A stretch of DNA of 64,000 nt from Glaciibacter superstes DSM 21135 (GCF_000421145.1 NZ_ATWH01000002.1:370713-434712), one strand, 5' to 3'. Shown: positions 1 to 8,791, counted from the first letter of the stretch. Notes: generated from the sequence alone by a model not told the origin. Program-made: numbers and translations.

Positions 1-331
1 TCTTCTTCACCACGTAGTTCACCAGCCAATCGTTCACCTTGGGAATGCGCGCCTGGCGCAACATGGCGTCCAGTTCCTCGCGCCCAAAGGCCTTCGGTCG
101 GCAGATCAGGATCGCCAGCAGCCTCGCCGCGGTGTCACCGGTATCCCACAACTCCAGTGCCAGCTCCTGTTGGGTTTTCAGGCGCTTGGCAATCACGCGA
201 AGCTTGCCCAGGTTCACCCCGTGGTCGTCACCGTGCCGCTCATTCACCTCGCGTGCCTTCGGGTCCTCAAGTGCGGCCAGCTCGGCCATCAACTCGGCTA
301 CGGGCGTCCGGGCAATCGTCGTCTGTGCCAC
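1..331 (-). CDS. DNA alkylation repair protein (AlkD-like), 3' end cut by window edge
   Basis: The protein reads leftward off the window, so only its first 110 residues are seen. They include the helical-repeat pattern of the AlkD/DNA alkylation repair family, with segments such as GVNLGKLRVIAKRLK and LALELWDTGDTAARLLAIL. AlkD proteins are HEAT-repeat glycosylases that excise alkylated bases. The start is GTG at 331, set by a strong ribosome site (AGGAGG five bases upstream). A -10-like TAGGCT lies on the minus strand at 363-368. The gene is co-directional with the oxidoreductase upstream, 58 bases away. The catalytic region lies outside the window, so activity cannot be judged. Confidence 0.75.
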   Translation of the reverse strand, partial: MAQTTIARTPVAELMAELAALEDPKAREVNERHGDDHGVNLGKLRVIAKRLKTQQELALELWDTGDTAARLLAILICRPKAFGREELDAMLRQARIPKVNDWLVNYVVKK

Positions 332-389
332 CTCAGCCTCCTCTCGATCGCGTGTGGGATTCAGCCTAGGCCGGACGACATCTCACGGG

Positions 390-1097
390 TCAGGCAGCGG
401 CCCGCTCCGCATCAGCGCGTGCGTCGTGGATGGCGATGCCATGAGGCGAGCTGGGAAATCGGTCAAGCATTGCGCGCACATCAGAAGCTTCGACGTTCGC
501 ACCGAACAGTTCCGCGCCCGGTTCAAGCCGCACGCTTTCTGCCAGGGGCCCCGCAAACACCGGGTCAAAACCGACAGCATCCACGAGATTGGAGACCACA
601 GACACGGCGTCCACATCATCCCCGGTGATCGCCAGGGCCTTACGTCCCGCTGTTCCCGCCGGGCGCGCTTCTGCTTCCAGATCGTGGTAACCCATGTGGT
701 TGAACGCCTTCACCACTCGAGAACTCGGAAGAAATGACTGAACGGTCTCGCTCGACGACGTGTGCAGGTCGCTGAGCTCTTCGCGGATGCCATCGACCTC
801 CCACCAGTAGTTCATCGCGTCAATGACGAGCTTCCCCTGCAAGCCGACAGCAGGCAGGCTGCGGTACTTTCCGAGAGGCAGCGCCAGGACCACGATGTCG
901 GCGCTGTCAATCGCCGCCGCGGCGTCGGTTGCGGTGGCGCCGCGCGCGAGCACGTCTACCGTCAACGCGATCTTCGCCGGGTCTCCGGAACCGGCGATGA
1001 GCACCCGGTAGCCCGCGGCCAAGGCGAGGCGGGCGAGCACCGTACCGACTTTGCCTGCCCCCAGGATTCCTATCGTGTGGGCGCCGTTGTTCATCAT
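390..1097 (-). CDS. NAD(P)-binding oxidoreductase, F420-dependent NADP reductase-like
   Basis: A 235-residue Rossmann-fold protein opening with a dinucleotide-binding loop (GILGAGKVG). It has the downstream [10 protein letters not shown] and VIDAMNYWW segments typical of the NADP-oxidoreductase/coenzyme-F420-dependent family. Family members move hydride between NADPH and a flavin-like cofactor, but many bacterial homologues have unknown substrates. The start is ATG at 1097 or the adjacent ATG at 1094, behind AAGGAG on the minus strand. It is the last gene of a leftward group headed by two luciferase-like monooxygenases. This context suggests it supplies or recycles reduced cofactor for them; that link is inference. 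Confidence 0.72.
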   Translation of the reverse strand: MMNNGAHTIGILGAGKVGTVLARLALAAGYRVLIAGSGDPAKIALTVDVLARGATATDAAAAIDSADIVVLALPLGKYRSLPAVGLQGKLVIDAMNYWWEVDGIREELSDLHTSSSETVQSFLPSSRVVKAFNHMGYHDLEAEARPAGTAGRKALAITGDDVDAVSVVSNLVDAVGFDPVFAGPLAESVRLEPGAELFGANVEASDVRAMLDRFPSSPHGIAIHDARADAERAAA

Positions 1098-1107
1098 CTC
1101 TCTCTCC

Positions 1108-1958
1108 TTACTTGATTTCTGCCGGTCGGCCGGCGAGGATATCGCGGACCAGTGGGATGACCCGTGTTCCGAAAAGCTCTACTGCCTTCATACGGGCGCT
1201 CATCGGCAGAGTCCCGGACGTGTAGATGAGGTCGAACCGATCAACGCCGAGGGTTGCGATTGATGACGCCATCCTTCGCGCCACTGTTTCAGGCGAGCCC
1301 ACATACATGGAGCCGAATTCGAGTTCCGTGTCGAACTCTTGCCGGCGCAACGGCGGCCAGCCGCGGGTCGCGCCGATTCTGTCGCGAATCACTTTGTACC
1401 GCGGGTAGAACAACTCACGCGCTTCCTCGTCGGTCTCTGCGATGAACCCAGGGGAGTGCATCCCGACCGACTGGGGAGCCGTACCCGACTGCTCCGCGGC
1501 CTGGCGATACAGGTCGATGTACGGTGCGAAGCGTTCTGGCTGGCCGCCGACCACTGCAAGCATCAGCGGTAGCCCATAATGTGCTGCGCGAATCACGGAC
1601 TGTGGCGACCCGCCGACACCCACCCACGTGCGGAGATGCCCCGACTCGGTTTTAGGGAACACGTCGGCGTCCTCAAGAGACGCCCTCACTGTGCCGGACC
1701 AGGTGACCGGTTTCTCGTCAAGTATTCTCACGAACAGGTCGATCTTCTCTTCGAAGAGGATGTCGTAATCGCTGAGGTCGTATCCGAAGAGCGGGAACGA
1801 TTCCGTGCGCCGAGAGCGATGGCGTCGACACCGATTTGGTCGGCTAAGACTGCTTCGTCGACGACTTGACGGATCGCCTGTGCGTACGATGCCAGAGCGC
1901 CGGTGTCGTCCTCCGGAACATCACCGAATGTGTCGAGGCCGAAAATGACGTCAGACAT
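1108..1958 (-). pseudogene. Luciferase-like (LLM class) flavin monooxygenase, broken by internal out-of-frame deletion
   Basis: Two reading-frame pieces together form a decayed copy of the upstream monooxygenase. The N-terminal piece starts at ATG 1958 and matches the paralogue through GVDAIALG. Reading must then shift frame to continue as ESFPLFGYDLSDYD and on to the C-terminal piece (1731-1108), which carries TWVGVGGSPQSVIRAA and the C-terminal half. Compared with the intact paralogue, about 85 central residues are missing at the junction near 1814, and the join is out of frame. The start overlaps the stop of the upstream gene by eight bases, as in a coupled operon. The family binds FMN or F420 in a TIM barrel, and loss of the middle should abolish folding. 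Confidence 0.8.
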
Positions 1959-3000
1959 TGGCGGGCTCCTTCGCAAGCAGCCGTTCCAGGCGGGGCGCGA
2001 CCTCGCCGCCCAGAAGTTCGATGGTTCGCTTCCTCGCCTCGCGGGGCAGATGCATGATGTCGTACTTCAAATCGAATCGACCAAGGCTGAGGTCGCGAGC
2101 GCTTTCGGCGATCTTGCCCGCAACAGTGTCAGGCGACCCGACATACAGTGCACCGTCATCGATTTCCCTCTCGAAACGGTCGCGCGTCGGTGCGTAGAAC
2201 CCGCGCTCGGCGGCAAGCGCTGAGACAACGGGCTCCCAGTACCGCCACCAGGTTTCACGAGCTTCCTCGTCTGTGTCGGCGACGAGGCCAAGAGAGTGTT
2301 GACCGACCGGCCCAGCCGGCTTCCCGAATTCCAGAAGAGCACGGTGATACAGCTCGACATGGCCTGCGAACCGTTTCGGGTGCCCTCCGATGATCGCGAG
2401 CATCAGAGGCAGCCCGTAGCGCGCGGCGCGGATAACCGAGTTCGGGCTGCCGCCCACACCGATCCAGGTGGGGATGCCGCCCTCCCGCATGCGAGGGTGG
2501 AGGGTCTGATTCACGAGAGGTGCGCGCACGGTGCCAGACCAGGTGACCGACTCTTTCTGCTGTAGTTCCATGAACAACTCCAGTTTTTCCTCGAAGAGTT
2601 GCTCATAGTCGGCGAGGTCATAGCCGAAGAGCGGGAACGACTCCGTCGCTGAAGCGCGGCCGAGTACGAGCTGGGCGCGACCGTTGGACACCGCGTCGAC
2701 CGTTGAGAACTCCTGATACAACCGAACGGGGTCGTTGGTGCTGAGGACCGTCACCGAGGTGCCCAGCCTGATCCGCTCAGTGGCGGTGGCTATCGCTGCC
2801 AGCAACACAGGGGATGACGAGTCGTTATGCCCGGCCCGGTAGTGCTCACCGACACTGAAGATGTCCAGCCCGGCGGCCTCGGCCAGTTGCGCCTCCTCGA
2901 CGAGAAGTCTTACGGTCTCCGCGTCCGAGAACACGCGTCCGTTCGCATCGGTCGCGACCTCCCCGAACGAGTCGAGTCCCAGTTCAAATTTCACAGTCAT
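1951..3000 (-). CDS. LLM class flavin-dependent oxidoreductase (luciferase-like monooxygenase)
   Basis: A 349-residue intact member of the bacterial luciferase superfamily. These TIM-barrel enzymes oxidise a substrate with O2 using reduced FMN or F420. Visible marks are an N-terminal strand with ELGLDSFGEV, a central GEHYRAGH segment, LGTSVTVLSTNDPVRLYQEFSTVDAVSNGRAQLVLGR-type barrel segments and a C-terminal YVGSPDTVAGKI. Length fits the family. The start is ATG at 3000 behind CGGAGAA. Its stop overlaps the start of the decayed paralogue downstream, and an NAD(P)-binding reductase follows, so the three look like one leftward transcription unit. The substrate cannot be predicted. Confidence 0.82.
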   Translation of the reverse strand: MTVKFELGLDSFGEVATDANGRVFSDAETVRLLVEEAQLAEAAGLDIFSVGEHYRAGHNDSSSPVLLAAIATATERIRLGTSVTVLSTNDPVRLYQEFSTVDAVSNGRAQLVLGRASATESFPLFGYDLADYEQLFEEKLELFMELQQKESVTWSGTVRAPLVNQTLHPRMREGGIPTWIGVGGSPNSVIRAARYGLPLMLAIIGGHPKRFAGHVELYHRALLEFGKPAGPVGQHSLGLVADTDEEARETWWRYWEPVVSALAAERGFYAPTRDRFEREIDDGALYVGSPDTVAGKIAESARDLSLGRFDLKYDIMHLPREARKRTIELLGGEVAPRLERLLAKEPANV

Positions 3001-3305
3001 CGTTTCTCCGTTTGCGTGCGTTGGTCGTTCGGCCGAGGTCGAACAGTCTGACGAGACGTGCCGCCGGTGGCGAGCTGCATCTCACAGAAGCCAAACAACA
3101 TGACTGCGCATGTATTCCCCAGCGATGTCGAATCGCCGGGTTGGCTACAGCAATCGTCTCCGCGAACCCGGACGATCGCACCCGTAGGAGTCACCGGCGT
3201 CCGTCCCGCAACCACCGGTGGCGGCTCGCGGTGCGACTGTGAGAAGCGGCTCCTACAGACGGATGCTTACCTAATTGGAGGTCGGTATGGACGGCCCGCG
3301 AGGCC
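3001..3305. other. Intergenic stretch; one orphan start site, otherwise no gene seen
   Basis: No convincing reading frame lies here. On the plus strand at 3269-3289 there is ACCT-aattgg-AGGT followed by an ATG at 3287, which looks like an operator plus ribosome site. The frame it opens only runs antisense through the GNAT gene. The left part should hold the promoter of the leftward monooxygenase operon, but no clear -35/-10 pair was found. Confidence 0.4.
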
Positions 3306-3857
3306 TCAGCGCAGCGACTTCACCATCTCGAGTTCGAGCTGGGTGTCGTCACGCGGATCGGTCACGTGCTCCCCGGTCGATTCGAAACCGCGCTTCTGGT
3401 AATACCGACGCGCGCGCTCGTTTTCTTCGTGCACATGCAGATACAGGTGGTCAAGCCCCTGGGCAGTGGTCCATTCCTCAACGGCTTTCAGCAGCCCATC
3501 GACCGGTCCAGTCGGCCCACGCCACTCAGGGTCCACCCAGACACCGACCAGGTTCGAGCGCCGATTGCCGACGGATGCTTCGCCCACACGGTAGGTCGGC
3601 GCTCCCTGCGAGATGAAGGCGGCCATCGTGCCCACCCACAGGCCGTCCGGTGTGCGCGCAGCCGCGTAAAGACTGTCCGGCAGCGTGTTCCGCCTGCCAC
3701 GCATCCGCCACTCCTCCTCTGGTTGGCCCTCTGCGACGTCGAGGTCCTCCAGGAAGGCAAGAGGGGTGTCGATGATCGAACGGATGCGGATGTCGCGTAT
3801 CCGCTCCCAATCCGCTTCCGTCGGCAGGATCAGTTCGAAAGGGTGCGAATCAGGCAT
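3306..3857 (-). CDS. GNAT family N-acetyltransferase
   Basis: About 183 residues with the GNAT fold: an acetyl-CoA-contacting core around NLVGVWVDPEWRGPTGPVDGLLKAVEEW and the late motif HVHEENERARRYYQKRGFESTGE. Such enzymes acetylate an amine on a small molecule or protein, and the substrate is not evident. A longer frame begins at 3917, but ATG 3857 is preferred. It is preceded by CAGAAT seven bases upstream with no Shine-Dalgarno, the leaderless layout common in this window, and the longer start would overlap the promoter of the divergent Nif3-like gene. Confidence 0.78.
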   Translation of the reverse strand: MPDSHPFELILPTEADWERIRDIRIRSIIDTPLAFLEDLDVAEGQPEEEWRMRGRRNTLPDSLYAAARTPDGLWVGTMAAFISQGAPTYRVGEASVGNRRSNLVGVWVDPEWRGPTGPVDGLLKAVEEWTTAQGLDHLYLHVHEENERARRYYQKRGFESTGEHVTDPRDDTQLELEMVKSLR

Positions 3858-3908
3858 GCGCGCAATTCTGCCACGGCTCGTCATCCCGGCGCCGGGTAGG
3901 CTTGCCGC

Positions 3909-4730
3909 GTGCCTCATTCACTCGATGACGTGACCCGCAGCATCCATTCCCTCTGGCCCCTTTCCGGAGCATCGGACTGGGATGCATCCGGCCTGGTCAG
4001 CGGCGACCCTGCCTCCCCAATCGAGTCGATCCTCCTGGCCGTCGATGCCGTGTCAGACACCGTGGACGAAGCCATCGAGGCGAACGCCGACCTGCTCTTG
4101 AGTCATCACCCGCTTCTCCTGCGCGGTGTCACGTCGATCGCAGAAGACCGCTACAAGGGCGCCCTGCTCAGCCGTCTCATCCGTGCGAACTGTGCCTTGC
4201 TGGCCGCACACACCAACGCTGACGTCGTCACCGACGGGGTGTCAGATATCCTCGCTTCCAAGATCGGCCTTCAGGATGCCCTCCCCATCGAACCGGGTGC
4301 TGCCTCAGGCACCGGCATCGGCCGTGTCGGCCGGCTCACTGAGCCGACCACCGTCGGTCAACTGGCGCGATTGGTCGCCGACCTGTTGCCCGCAACCGCA
4401 TCAGGCATTCGAGTGGCGGGCGACTACGGAGCACGCGTCGAAACCGTCGCCCTGTGCGGGGGAGCAGGCGATTCCCTGTTGGCGCACCCTGCCGTAACCG
4501 GTGCGGACGCGTACATCACGGCAGACCTTCGGCATCACCCAGCCTCCGAAGCCCGAGAACAGGTCAAGATCACCGGTTCAGGGCCCGCACTGCTTGACGT
4601 GTCACACTGGGCCAGCGAATGGATCTGGCTCGACACCGCTGCGACCCAACTGCGCGAAGCGCTGCCGGGTGTGTGCGTCAGCGTCAGCGAGCTGCGCACG
4701 GATCCGTGGGATTTCGTCGTCATGCAATAA
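3909..4730 (+). CDS. Nif3-like dinuclear metal centre hexameric protein
   Basis: A 273-residue protein of the Nif3/YbgI family, which forms toroidal hexamers with a two-metal site. It is often annotated as GTP cyclohydrolase I type 2 homologue, although the biological role is unsettled. Metal-ligand segments are visible: LLLSHHPLLLRG near residue 65, AAHTNADV near residue 97 and the C-terminal LDVSHWASEW. The length matches the short form without the PII-like insertion. The start is GTG 3909, with TAGGCT at 3897-3902 six bases upstream and no ribosome site, so it is probably leaderless. It precedes a zinc-ribbon protein, a pairing common in actinobacteria. Confidence 0.85.
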   Translation: MPHSLDDVTRSIHSLWPLSGASDWDASGLVSGDPASPIESILLAVDAVSDTVDEAIEANADLLLSHHPLLLRGVTSIAEDRYKGALLSRLIRANCALLAAHTNADVVTDGVSDILASKIGLQDALPIEPGAASGTGIGRVGRLTEPTTVGQLARLVADLLPATASGIRVAGDYGARVETVALCGGAGDSLLAHPAVTGADAYITADLRHHPASEAREQVKITGSGPALLDVSHWASEWIWLDTAATQLREALPGVCVSVSELRTDPWDFVVMQ

Positions 4731-4780
4731 CCTGACGGCTTCACCAAACGTCAACTCAACACGCGTGAAAGCAGGAAATA

Positions 4781-5518
4781 GTGAAGGCCTCCCCAGCGAA
4801 CCAGAAGGAGCTGCTGCGGCTTCAGTCGCTCGACACGAAGATCCAGCAGGTCGAGCACCAGGCGAAGGCGCTGCCTCAGCACGCGGAGCTGACTGCCCTG
4901 GCCGCACAGGCAGACGCGGTGCGGATGACGCTCTCCTCGCGGAACGGCGAGCTGGAAGACGTGCGCATCGAGCTCGGTCGCATCGAATCGGATGTCGAGG
5001 TCGTCGAGAAGCGCATCACACGCGACACCGAGCGACTTCAGCAGACGTCCTCCGTCAAAGACGTTCAGGCGCTTGAGACAGAACTCGCTGCTCTCAAGAA
5101 GCGATTGTTCGACCTCGAGGAGATTGAGATCGCGGTGATGGAACGCCTGGAGGAGCGCGAGGCCGCCGTCGCAGAGACCGAGTCGGCGCGCGTCGCGCTG
5201 GCCGGAACCATCGCTGAGACCGAAACCGCTCGCGATGCGGCGCTGGTCGATCTCCGTCGCCAGCTGGGCGAGCTGGGGCGTGACCGAGGGGCGGTTTCCG
5301 CGCAGCTTCCGGAAGACCTGACTGCACTGTATGAGAAGCGCCGGGTCGTCGGCCACGGGAACGGGGCAGCACTGCTGCGCGCCCGCGCCTGTGGCGCCTG
5401 CACCATCACCTTGACCGGTAGTGACCTGGATGCCGTGCGCCGCGCCCCTGAGGATGAAGTCGTCTTCTGCCCGGACTGCGGTGCAGTACTGGTGCGCACG
5501 GACGAATCCGGAATCTAG
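4781..5518 (+). CDS. C4-type zinc ribbon domain protein with long coiled coil
   Basis: A 245-residue protein. Residues 1-180 are a charged, heptad-rich coiled coil. A C-terminal zinc ribbon has two CxxC pairs: CGAC near residue 206 and CPDC near residue 231. This architecture matches the CT398-like/YbaR-type nucleic-acid-associated family, whose exact function is unknown. The start is GTG 4781 behind AGGAAAT. It follows the Nif3-like gene by 50 bases, probably in one transcript, and rnpB lies just downstream. The spacing of the four cysteines supports metal binding; any RNA role is inference from family and neighbourhood. Confidence 0.83.
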   Translation: MKASPANQKELLRLQSLDTKIQQVEHQAKALPQHAELTALAAQADAVRMTLSSRNGELEDVRIELGRIESDVEVVEKRITRDTERLQQTSSVKDVQALETELAALKKRLFDLEEIEIAVMERLEEREAAVAETESARVALAGTIAETETARDAALVDLRRQLGELGRDRGAVSAQLPEDLTALYEKRRVVGHGNGAALLRARACGACTITLTGSDLDAVRRAPEDEVVFCPDCGAVLVRTDESGI

Positions 5519-5652
5519 ACGAATCCGGGACCTAACGGACTCGCCTGCCCTGTGCTCATGGCGAGTCGTTTCGCTGTGGACGCCGGCTCGGGTGCCTGAA
5601 TCAGAGCATGGCACGACTCGGCCCGCTGCAACACGCGACCAGCAGCGCCCTG

Positions 5653-5658
5653 TAAACT
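5653..5658 (+). promoter_or_regulatory. Likely -10 element of rnpB
   Basis: TGTAAACT contains TAAACT with an upstream TG, an extended -10, seven bases before the expected 5' end of the RNase P RNA. No clear -35 was seen. Confidence 0.45.
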
Positions 5659-5664
5659 GCCACA

Positions 5665-6048
5665 CGGAATGGGTCGGCAAGACGGTCGCGTCATCCGTCG
5701 TTCTTCGGAACGGTTGATGCCGAGGAACGTCCGGGCTCCACAGAGCAGGACGGTGGGTAACACCCACCCGGGGCAACCCGCGAGAAAGTGCCACAGAAAG
5801 TAGACCGCCGCCTGCGCAAGCAGGTGGTAAGGGTGAAACGGTGGTGTAAGAGACCACCAGAGGCCAGGGTGACCTGGTCGGCTAGGTAAACCTCGTCCGG
5901 AGCAAGGTCAGACAGGAAACGCCAAGGTGGCTCGCCGAGTTTCCGGGTAGACCGCTAGAGGGCTGCGGCAACGTAGTCACGAGATAGATGGCCGTCCACG
6001 GTGCTTCGGCACCCGGACAGAACCCGGCGTAACAGCCGGCCCATTCCG
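5665..6048 (+). ncRNA. rnpB: RNase P RNA component, bacterial type A
   Basis: The catalytic RNA of RNase P, which trims tRNA 5' leaders. The outer helix P1 pairs CGGAATGGG (5665-5673) with CCCATTCCG (6040-6048). The conserved core is easy to read: GAGGAACGTCCGGGCTCC near 5725, the AGAAAGTGCCACAGAAA region near 5785, GGTAAGGGTGAAACGGTG near 5827, TAGATGGCCG near 5985 and the ACAGAACCCGGCGTA-type 3' strand near 6018. Length of about 384 nt fits actinobacterial type A RNAs. Ends are set by P1 pairing and may be off by a few bases. The leftward ppgK gene ends about 20 bases beyond the RNA. Confidence 0.95.
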
Positions 6049-6069
6049 CCCCTCCGGGCAGCCGGGGAA

Positions 6070-6828
6070 TCAGCCGGGGAATTTCACCGCGAGGGCAGCA
6101 GAGCCGAGAATGCCGGCATTGTTGCGGTGCACCGCGGGGATGATGCGGGTCTTCAGGTCAAGCAGCGGGATGAAGTCGTCATAGTTCTTCGACACCCCGC
6201 CGCCGACGATGAACAGGTCGGGGGAGAAAAGCGCCTCGAGCGTCGTGTAGTACTTCTGCAGCCGGTGCGCCCATTTCTCCCAGCTGAGGTCGTCGCGTTC
6301 CTTAGCGGAATATGCCGCCTTCGTCTCGTAGTCGTGGCCGTCGATCTCGAGGTGGCCGAGCTCGGTGTTGGGAACCAGCACTCCATCGTTCAAGAGCGCG
6401 GAGCCGATTCCGGTGCCCAGCGTGGTGAGGAGAACAACACCCGGGACATCCCTGGCCGCGCCGAAACGCGCCTCCGCGTAGCCGGCGGCATCCGCGTCGT
6501 TCACAAAATGAATCGGTCGGTCGAGGCCATTTTCGAACAGGTCCTCTGCCGCGAGGCCGATCCATTCCTTGGATACGTTCGCGGCAGACATCGTGTGGCC
6601 GTTCTTCACGATCGCGGGGAAACACACACCGATCGGCAGATCCCCGACACCCGACGACACCGTCTCGAGTAATTCGCGGGTGGTTTCGATGATGTCGTCC
6701 GGCTTGCCGCCCTTCGGCGTCGCGAGCTTGATTCGCTCGGAGAGGAGTTCACCGGTGCCGAGATCGACCACCGCTCCCTTGATTCCCGTTCCGCCGATGT
6801 CGATGCCGATGGCCGTCGTTGTGGTCAT
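6070..6828 (-). CDS. ppgK: Polyphosphate glucokinase
   Basis: A 252-residue ROK-family kinase that phosphorylates glucose using polyphosphate (usually also ATP), typical of actinobacteria. Seen: the phosphate-binding loop GIDIGGTGIKGAVVD at the N-terminus, the FVNDADAAGYAEARFG catalytic-base segment, TLGTGIGSALL, and TELGHLEIDG. The zinc-type CxCG motif of many ROK sugar kinases is absent, as expected for this subgroup. ATG 6828 has TAGATT six bases upstream (6840-6835, minus strand) and no ribosome site, so it is probably a separate leaderless transcript although map lies just upstream. The stop sits in a short direct repeat of CCCCGGCTG. Confidence 0.93.
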   Translation of the reverse strand: MTTTTAIGIDIGGTGIKGAVVDLGTGELLSERIKLATPKGGKPDDIIETTRELLETVSSGVGDLPIGVCFPAIVKNGHTMSAANVSKEWIGLAAEDLFENGLDRPIHFVNDADAAGYAEARFGAARDVPGVVLLTTLGTGIGSALLNDGVLVPNTELGHLEIDGHDYETKAAYSAKERDDLSWEKWAHRLQKYYTTLEALFSPDLFIVGGGVSKNYDDFIPLLDLKTRIIPAVHRNNAGILGSAALAVKFPG

Positions 6829-6844
6829 AGGGACAATCTACCGG

Positions 6845-7711
6845 CTAGGGGAGGGTCAGGACATCGGCCCCGCGCTCGGTGACGACGAGAGTGTGTTCAA
6901 ACTGTGCCGTGATGCTCTTGTCCTTGGTGGTGACCGTCCAGTCGTCCGCCCACATATCCCACTCGTAGGTTCCCAGGGTCAGCATGGGCTCGATGGTGAA
7001 CACCATGCCGGGTTCCATCACGGTGTCGTAGAGGGGTGCGGAGTCGTAGTGGGGGATGATCAGCCCAGAATGGAACGCCTCACCGACACCGTGACCGGTG
7101 AAGTCACGCACGACGCCATAGCCGAATCGTTTTGCATAAGACTCGATGGCCCGGCCGATCACGTTGACCTGCCTGCCCGGCGCGACGGACTTGATGCCCC
7201 TGGTGAGCGCCTCCCTGGTGCGCTCGACCAGCAGGCTGACCGCTTCGCGACCCTCACCGACGATGAAGGTCACATTGCTGTCCCCGTGCACACCGTTCTT
7301 GAATGCGGTGATGTCGATATTGACGATGTCTCCGTCTTCGAGGACGGTGTCATCGGGGATGCCGTGGCAGATGACCTCGTTCACCGAACTGCACAGCGAC
7401 TTGGGATAACCGCGATACCCGAGTGTCGACGGATAGGCGTCGTTGTTGAGTAGGAATTCGTGTCCGACCCTGTCGAGTTCCTCCGTCGTCACACCTGGCT
7501 GTGCGGCGTCGCCGACGGCCTGGATGGCCAGGGCGGCGATCCGGCCGGACTCCCGGATCAGTTCGATCTTCTCCGGCGAGTACACATCGGAACCCTCGAA
7601 GCGGCGAGGGCCCTTCTTGCCGACATACTCCGGACGAGGAATGTGAGCGGGAACCGACCGCATCGGCGTCACGGTTCCTGGCACGAGGTGACCGGCAGAA
7701 TCCTTAGGCAT
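6845..7711 (-). CDS. map: Type I methionine aminopeptidase
   Basis: A 288-residue enzyme that removes the initiator methionine from nascent proteins. Metal-ligand segments are visible: [16 protein letters not shown] (two Asp), GHGVGEAFH (His), FTIEPML (Glu) and QFEHTLVV (Glu). It has the N-terminal extension of actinobacterial MetAP-1c types. A longer frame reaches 7846 but would run through the divergent small gene. ATG 7711 is chosen because TAAACT (7724-7719, minus strand) lies seven bases before it with no ribosome site, giving a leaderless start. Confidence 0.93.
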   Translation of the reverse strand: MPKDSAGHLVPGTVTPMRSVPAHIPRPEYVGKKGPRRFEGSDVYSPEKIELIRESGRIAALAIQAVGDAAQPGVTTEELDRVGHEFLLNNDAYPSTLGYRGYPKSLCSSVNEVICHGIPDDTVLEDGDIVNIDITAFKNGVHGDSNVTFIVGEGREAVSLLVERTREALTRGIKSVAPGRQVNVIGRAIESYAKRFGYGVVRDFTGHGVGEAFHSGLIIPHYDSAPLYDTVMEPGMVFTIEPMLTLGTYEWDMWADDWTVTTKDKSITAQFEHTLVVTERGADVLTLP

Positions 7712-7726
7712 AAGATCAAGTTTATG
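7709..7726. promoter_or_regulatory. Mirror-image divergent leaderless promoters for map and the SPOR-like gene
   Basis: The two start codons are separated by only 12 bases. Rightward: TAAGAT (7711-7716), 7 bases, ATG 7724. Leftward: TAAACT (7724-7719), 7 bases, ATG 7711. Each -10 includes the first base of the opposite start codon. A GTGACC at 7688-7693, 17 bases before the rightward -10, is a possible -35 inside map. Confidence 0.6.
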
Positions 7727-7912
7727 GCCGAAGACACTGAACACCAGTTTTGGTACAACATGAACACCGGCGCAGTCGAGCAGGGCTTCGAGTCGCCGTC
7801 GATCGACAGGGTAGGACCATTCGCGACCCGCGATGAAGCCGCCCACGCCCTCGAGAAACTCCGTGCGAACAGCGCGAAGTGGGCAGAGGAAGACGCTGCG
7901 GAAGACCGCTAG
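7724..7912 (+). CDS. Small conserved SPOR-like protein (62 aa)
   Basis: A 62-residue acidic protein with the pattern [13 protein letters not shown], then [19 protein letters not shown]. Small actinobacterial proteins with this layout are usually annotated as SPOR domain-containing and often sit beside map; their role is unknown to me. ATG 7724 is chosen over the in-frame upstream region because TAAGAT lies seven bases before it, a leaderless layout. Upstream of it the frame would run antisense into map. It ends seven bases before the convergent panB stop. Confidence 0.8.
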   Translation: MAEDTEHQFWYNMNTGAVEQGFESPSIDRVGPFATRDEAAHALEKLRANSAKWAEEDAAEDR

Positions 7913-7918
7913 CGCGCG

Positions 7919-8791
7919 CTACTCGTAGTTGTGCTCCGGAGCGGGGTACGCGCCGGAGTCGACGTCTTCTCTGAACCGGTGCACAGCATCCGTCAGCACG
8001 CCCCGGAGATTCGCGTACTGGCGCACGAACCGGGGAACGCGCCCTTCGGTCATGCCGGCGAAGTCGGTCCAGACCAGCAGCTGGCCGTCAACGGATGGCC
8101 CGGCGCCGACCCCGATCGTCGGAATCTCCAGGCGTTTGGTGACCTCGGCCGCCACGGAACCCGGCACCATCTCCAGCACCACGGCGAATGCGCCGGCCTC
8201 CTGCACGGCGAGAGCGTCGGCGATGAGCCGTTCTGCAGCGTCGCCACGGCCCTGAATGAGGTGGCCGCCGAGGCCGTGTTCGCTCTGCGGCGTGAAGCCG
8301 ACGTGCGCCATCACCGGGATCCCGCTTGAGACGATGCGCTTGATCTGCTTGTGACTGCGGACGCCGCCCTCAAGCTTGACGGCGTGCGCCTGCGCTTCCT
8401 TCATGAATCTGACCGCCGTGTGCAGCGCTTCCTCCGCCCCACCTTCGTATGAGCCGAACGGCATGTCGGCAACCACCAGGGCGCGCTTGACGGCGCGCGC
8501 GACGGCGCGAGTGAGGGGGATCAGTTCTTCTACCGTGACCGGCAGCGTCGTCTCGTAGCCGAAGACGTTGTTTCCCGCTGAATCACCGACCAGCAGGAAG
8601 TCGATCCCGGCCTGGTCGAAGATACCGGCCGTGAGCATGTCGTAGCTGGTCAGCCCGGTGATCGGGATGCCATTCTGCTTCGCGTTCTGGAAATGCCTGG
8701 TGCGAACCCGCTTGGGCCCCGCCGGAGCCGATCCATACGGGTTCTGCTCCTGGACGGCGTTCGATGAATCTGGCACGCTCTGCTCTGGCAT
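7919..8791 (-). CDS. panB: 3-methyl-2-oxobutanoate hydroxymethyltransferase
   Basis: A 290-residue enzyme making ketopantoate, the first committed step of pantothenate and CoA synthesis. Recognised by ITGLTSYDMLTAGIFDQAGIDFLLVGDSAGN, the VVADMPFGSY segment, AVKLEGG, the PVMAHVGFTPQS segment and GVGAGPSVDGQLLVWTD. Length and motif order are normal. ATG 8791 has TAGACT six bases upstream (8803-8798, minus strand) and no ribosome site, so it is probably leaderless. It is divergent from glnA2; in mycobacteria panB also lies close to the glnA2-glnE region. Confidence 0.94.
   Translation of the reverse strand: MPEQSVPDSSNAVQEQNPYGSAPAGPKRVRTRHFQNAKQNGIPITGLTSYDMLTAGIFDQAGIDFLLVGDSAGNNVFGYETTLPVTVEELIPLTRAVARAVKRALVVADMPFGSYEGGAEEALHTAVRFMKEAQAHAVKLEGGVRSHKQIKRIVSSGIPVMAHVGFTPQSEHGLGGHLIQGRGDAAERLIADALAVQEAGAFAVVLEMVPGSVAAEVTKRLEIPTIGVGAGPSVDGQLLVWTDFAGMTEGRVPRFVRQYANLRGVLTDAVHRFREDVDSGAYPAPEHNYE

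Noticed and set aside
4751..5857. 368-residue minus-strand frame over the zinc-ribbon gene and rnpB
   Set aside because: It covers the conserved RNase P RNA core and is antisense to a coiled-coil gene, so it is not a gene.
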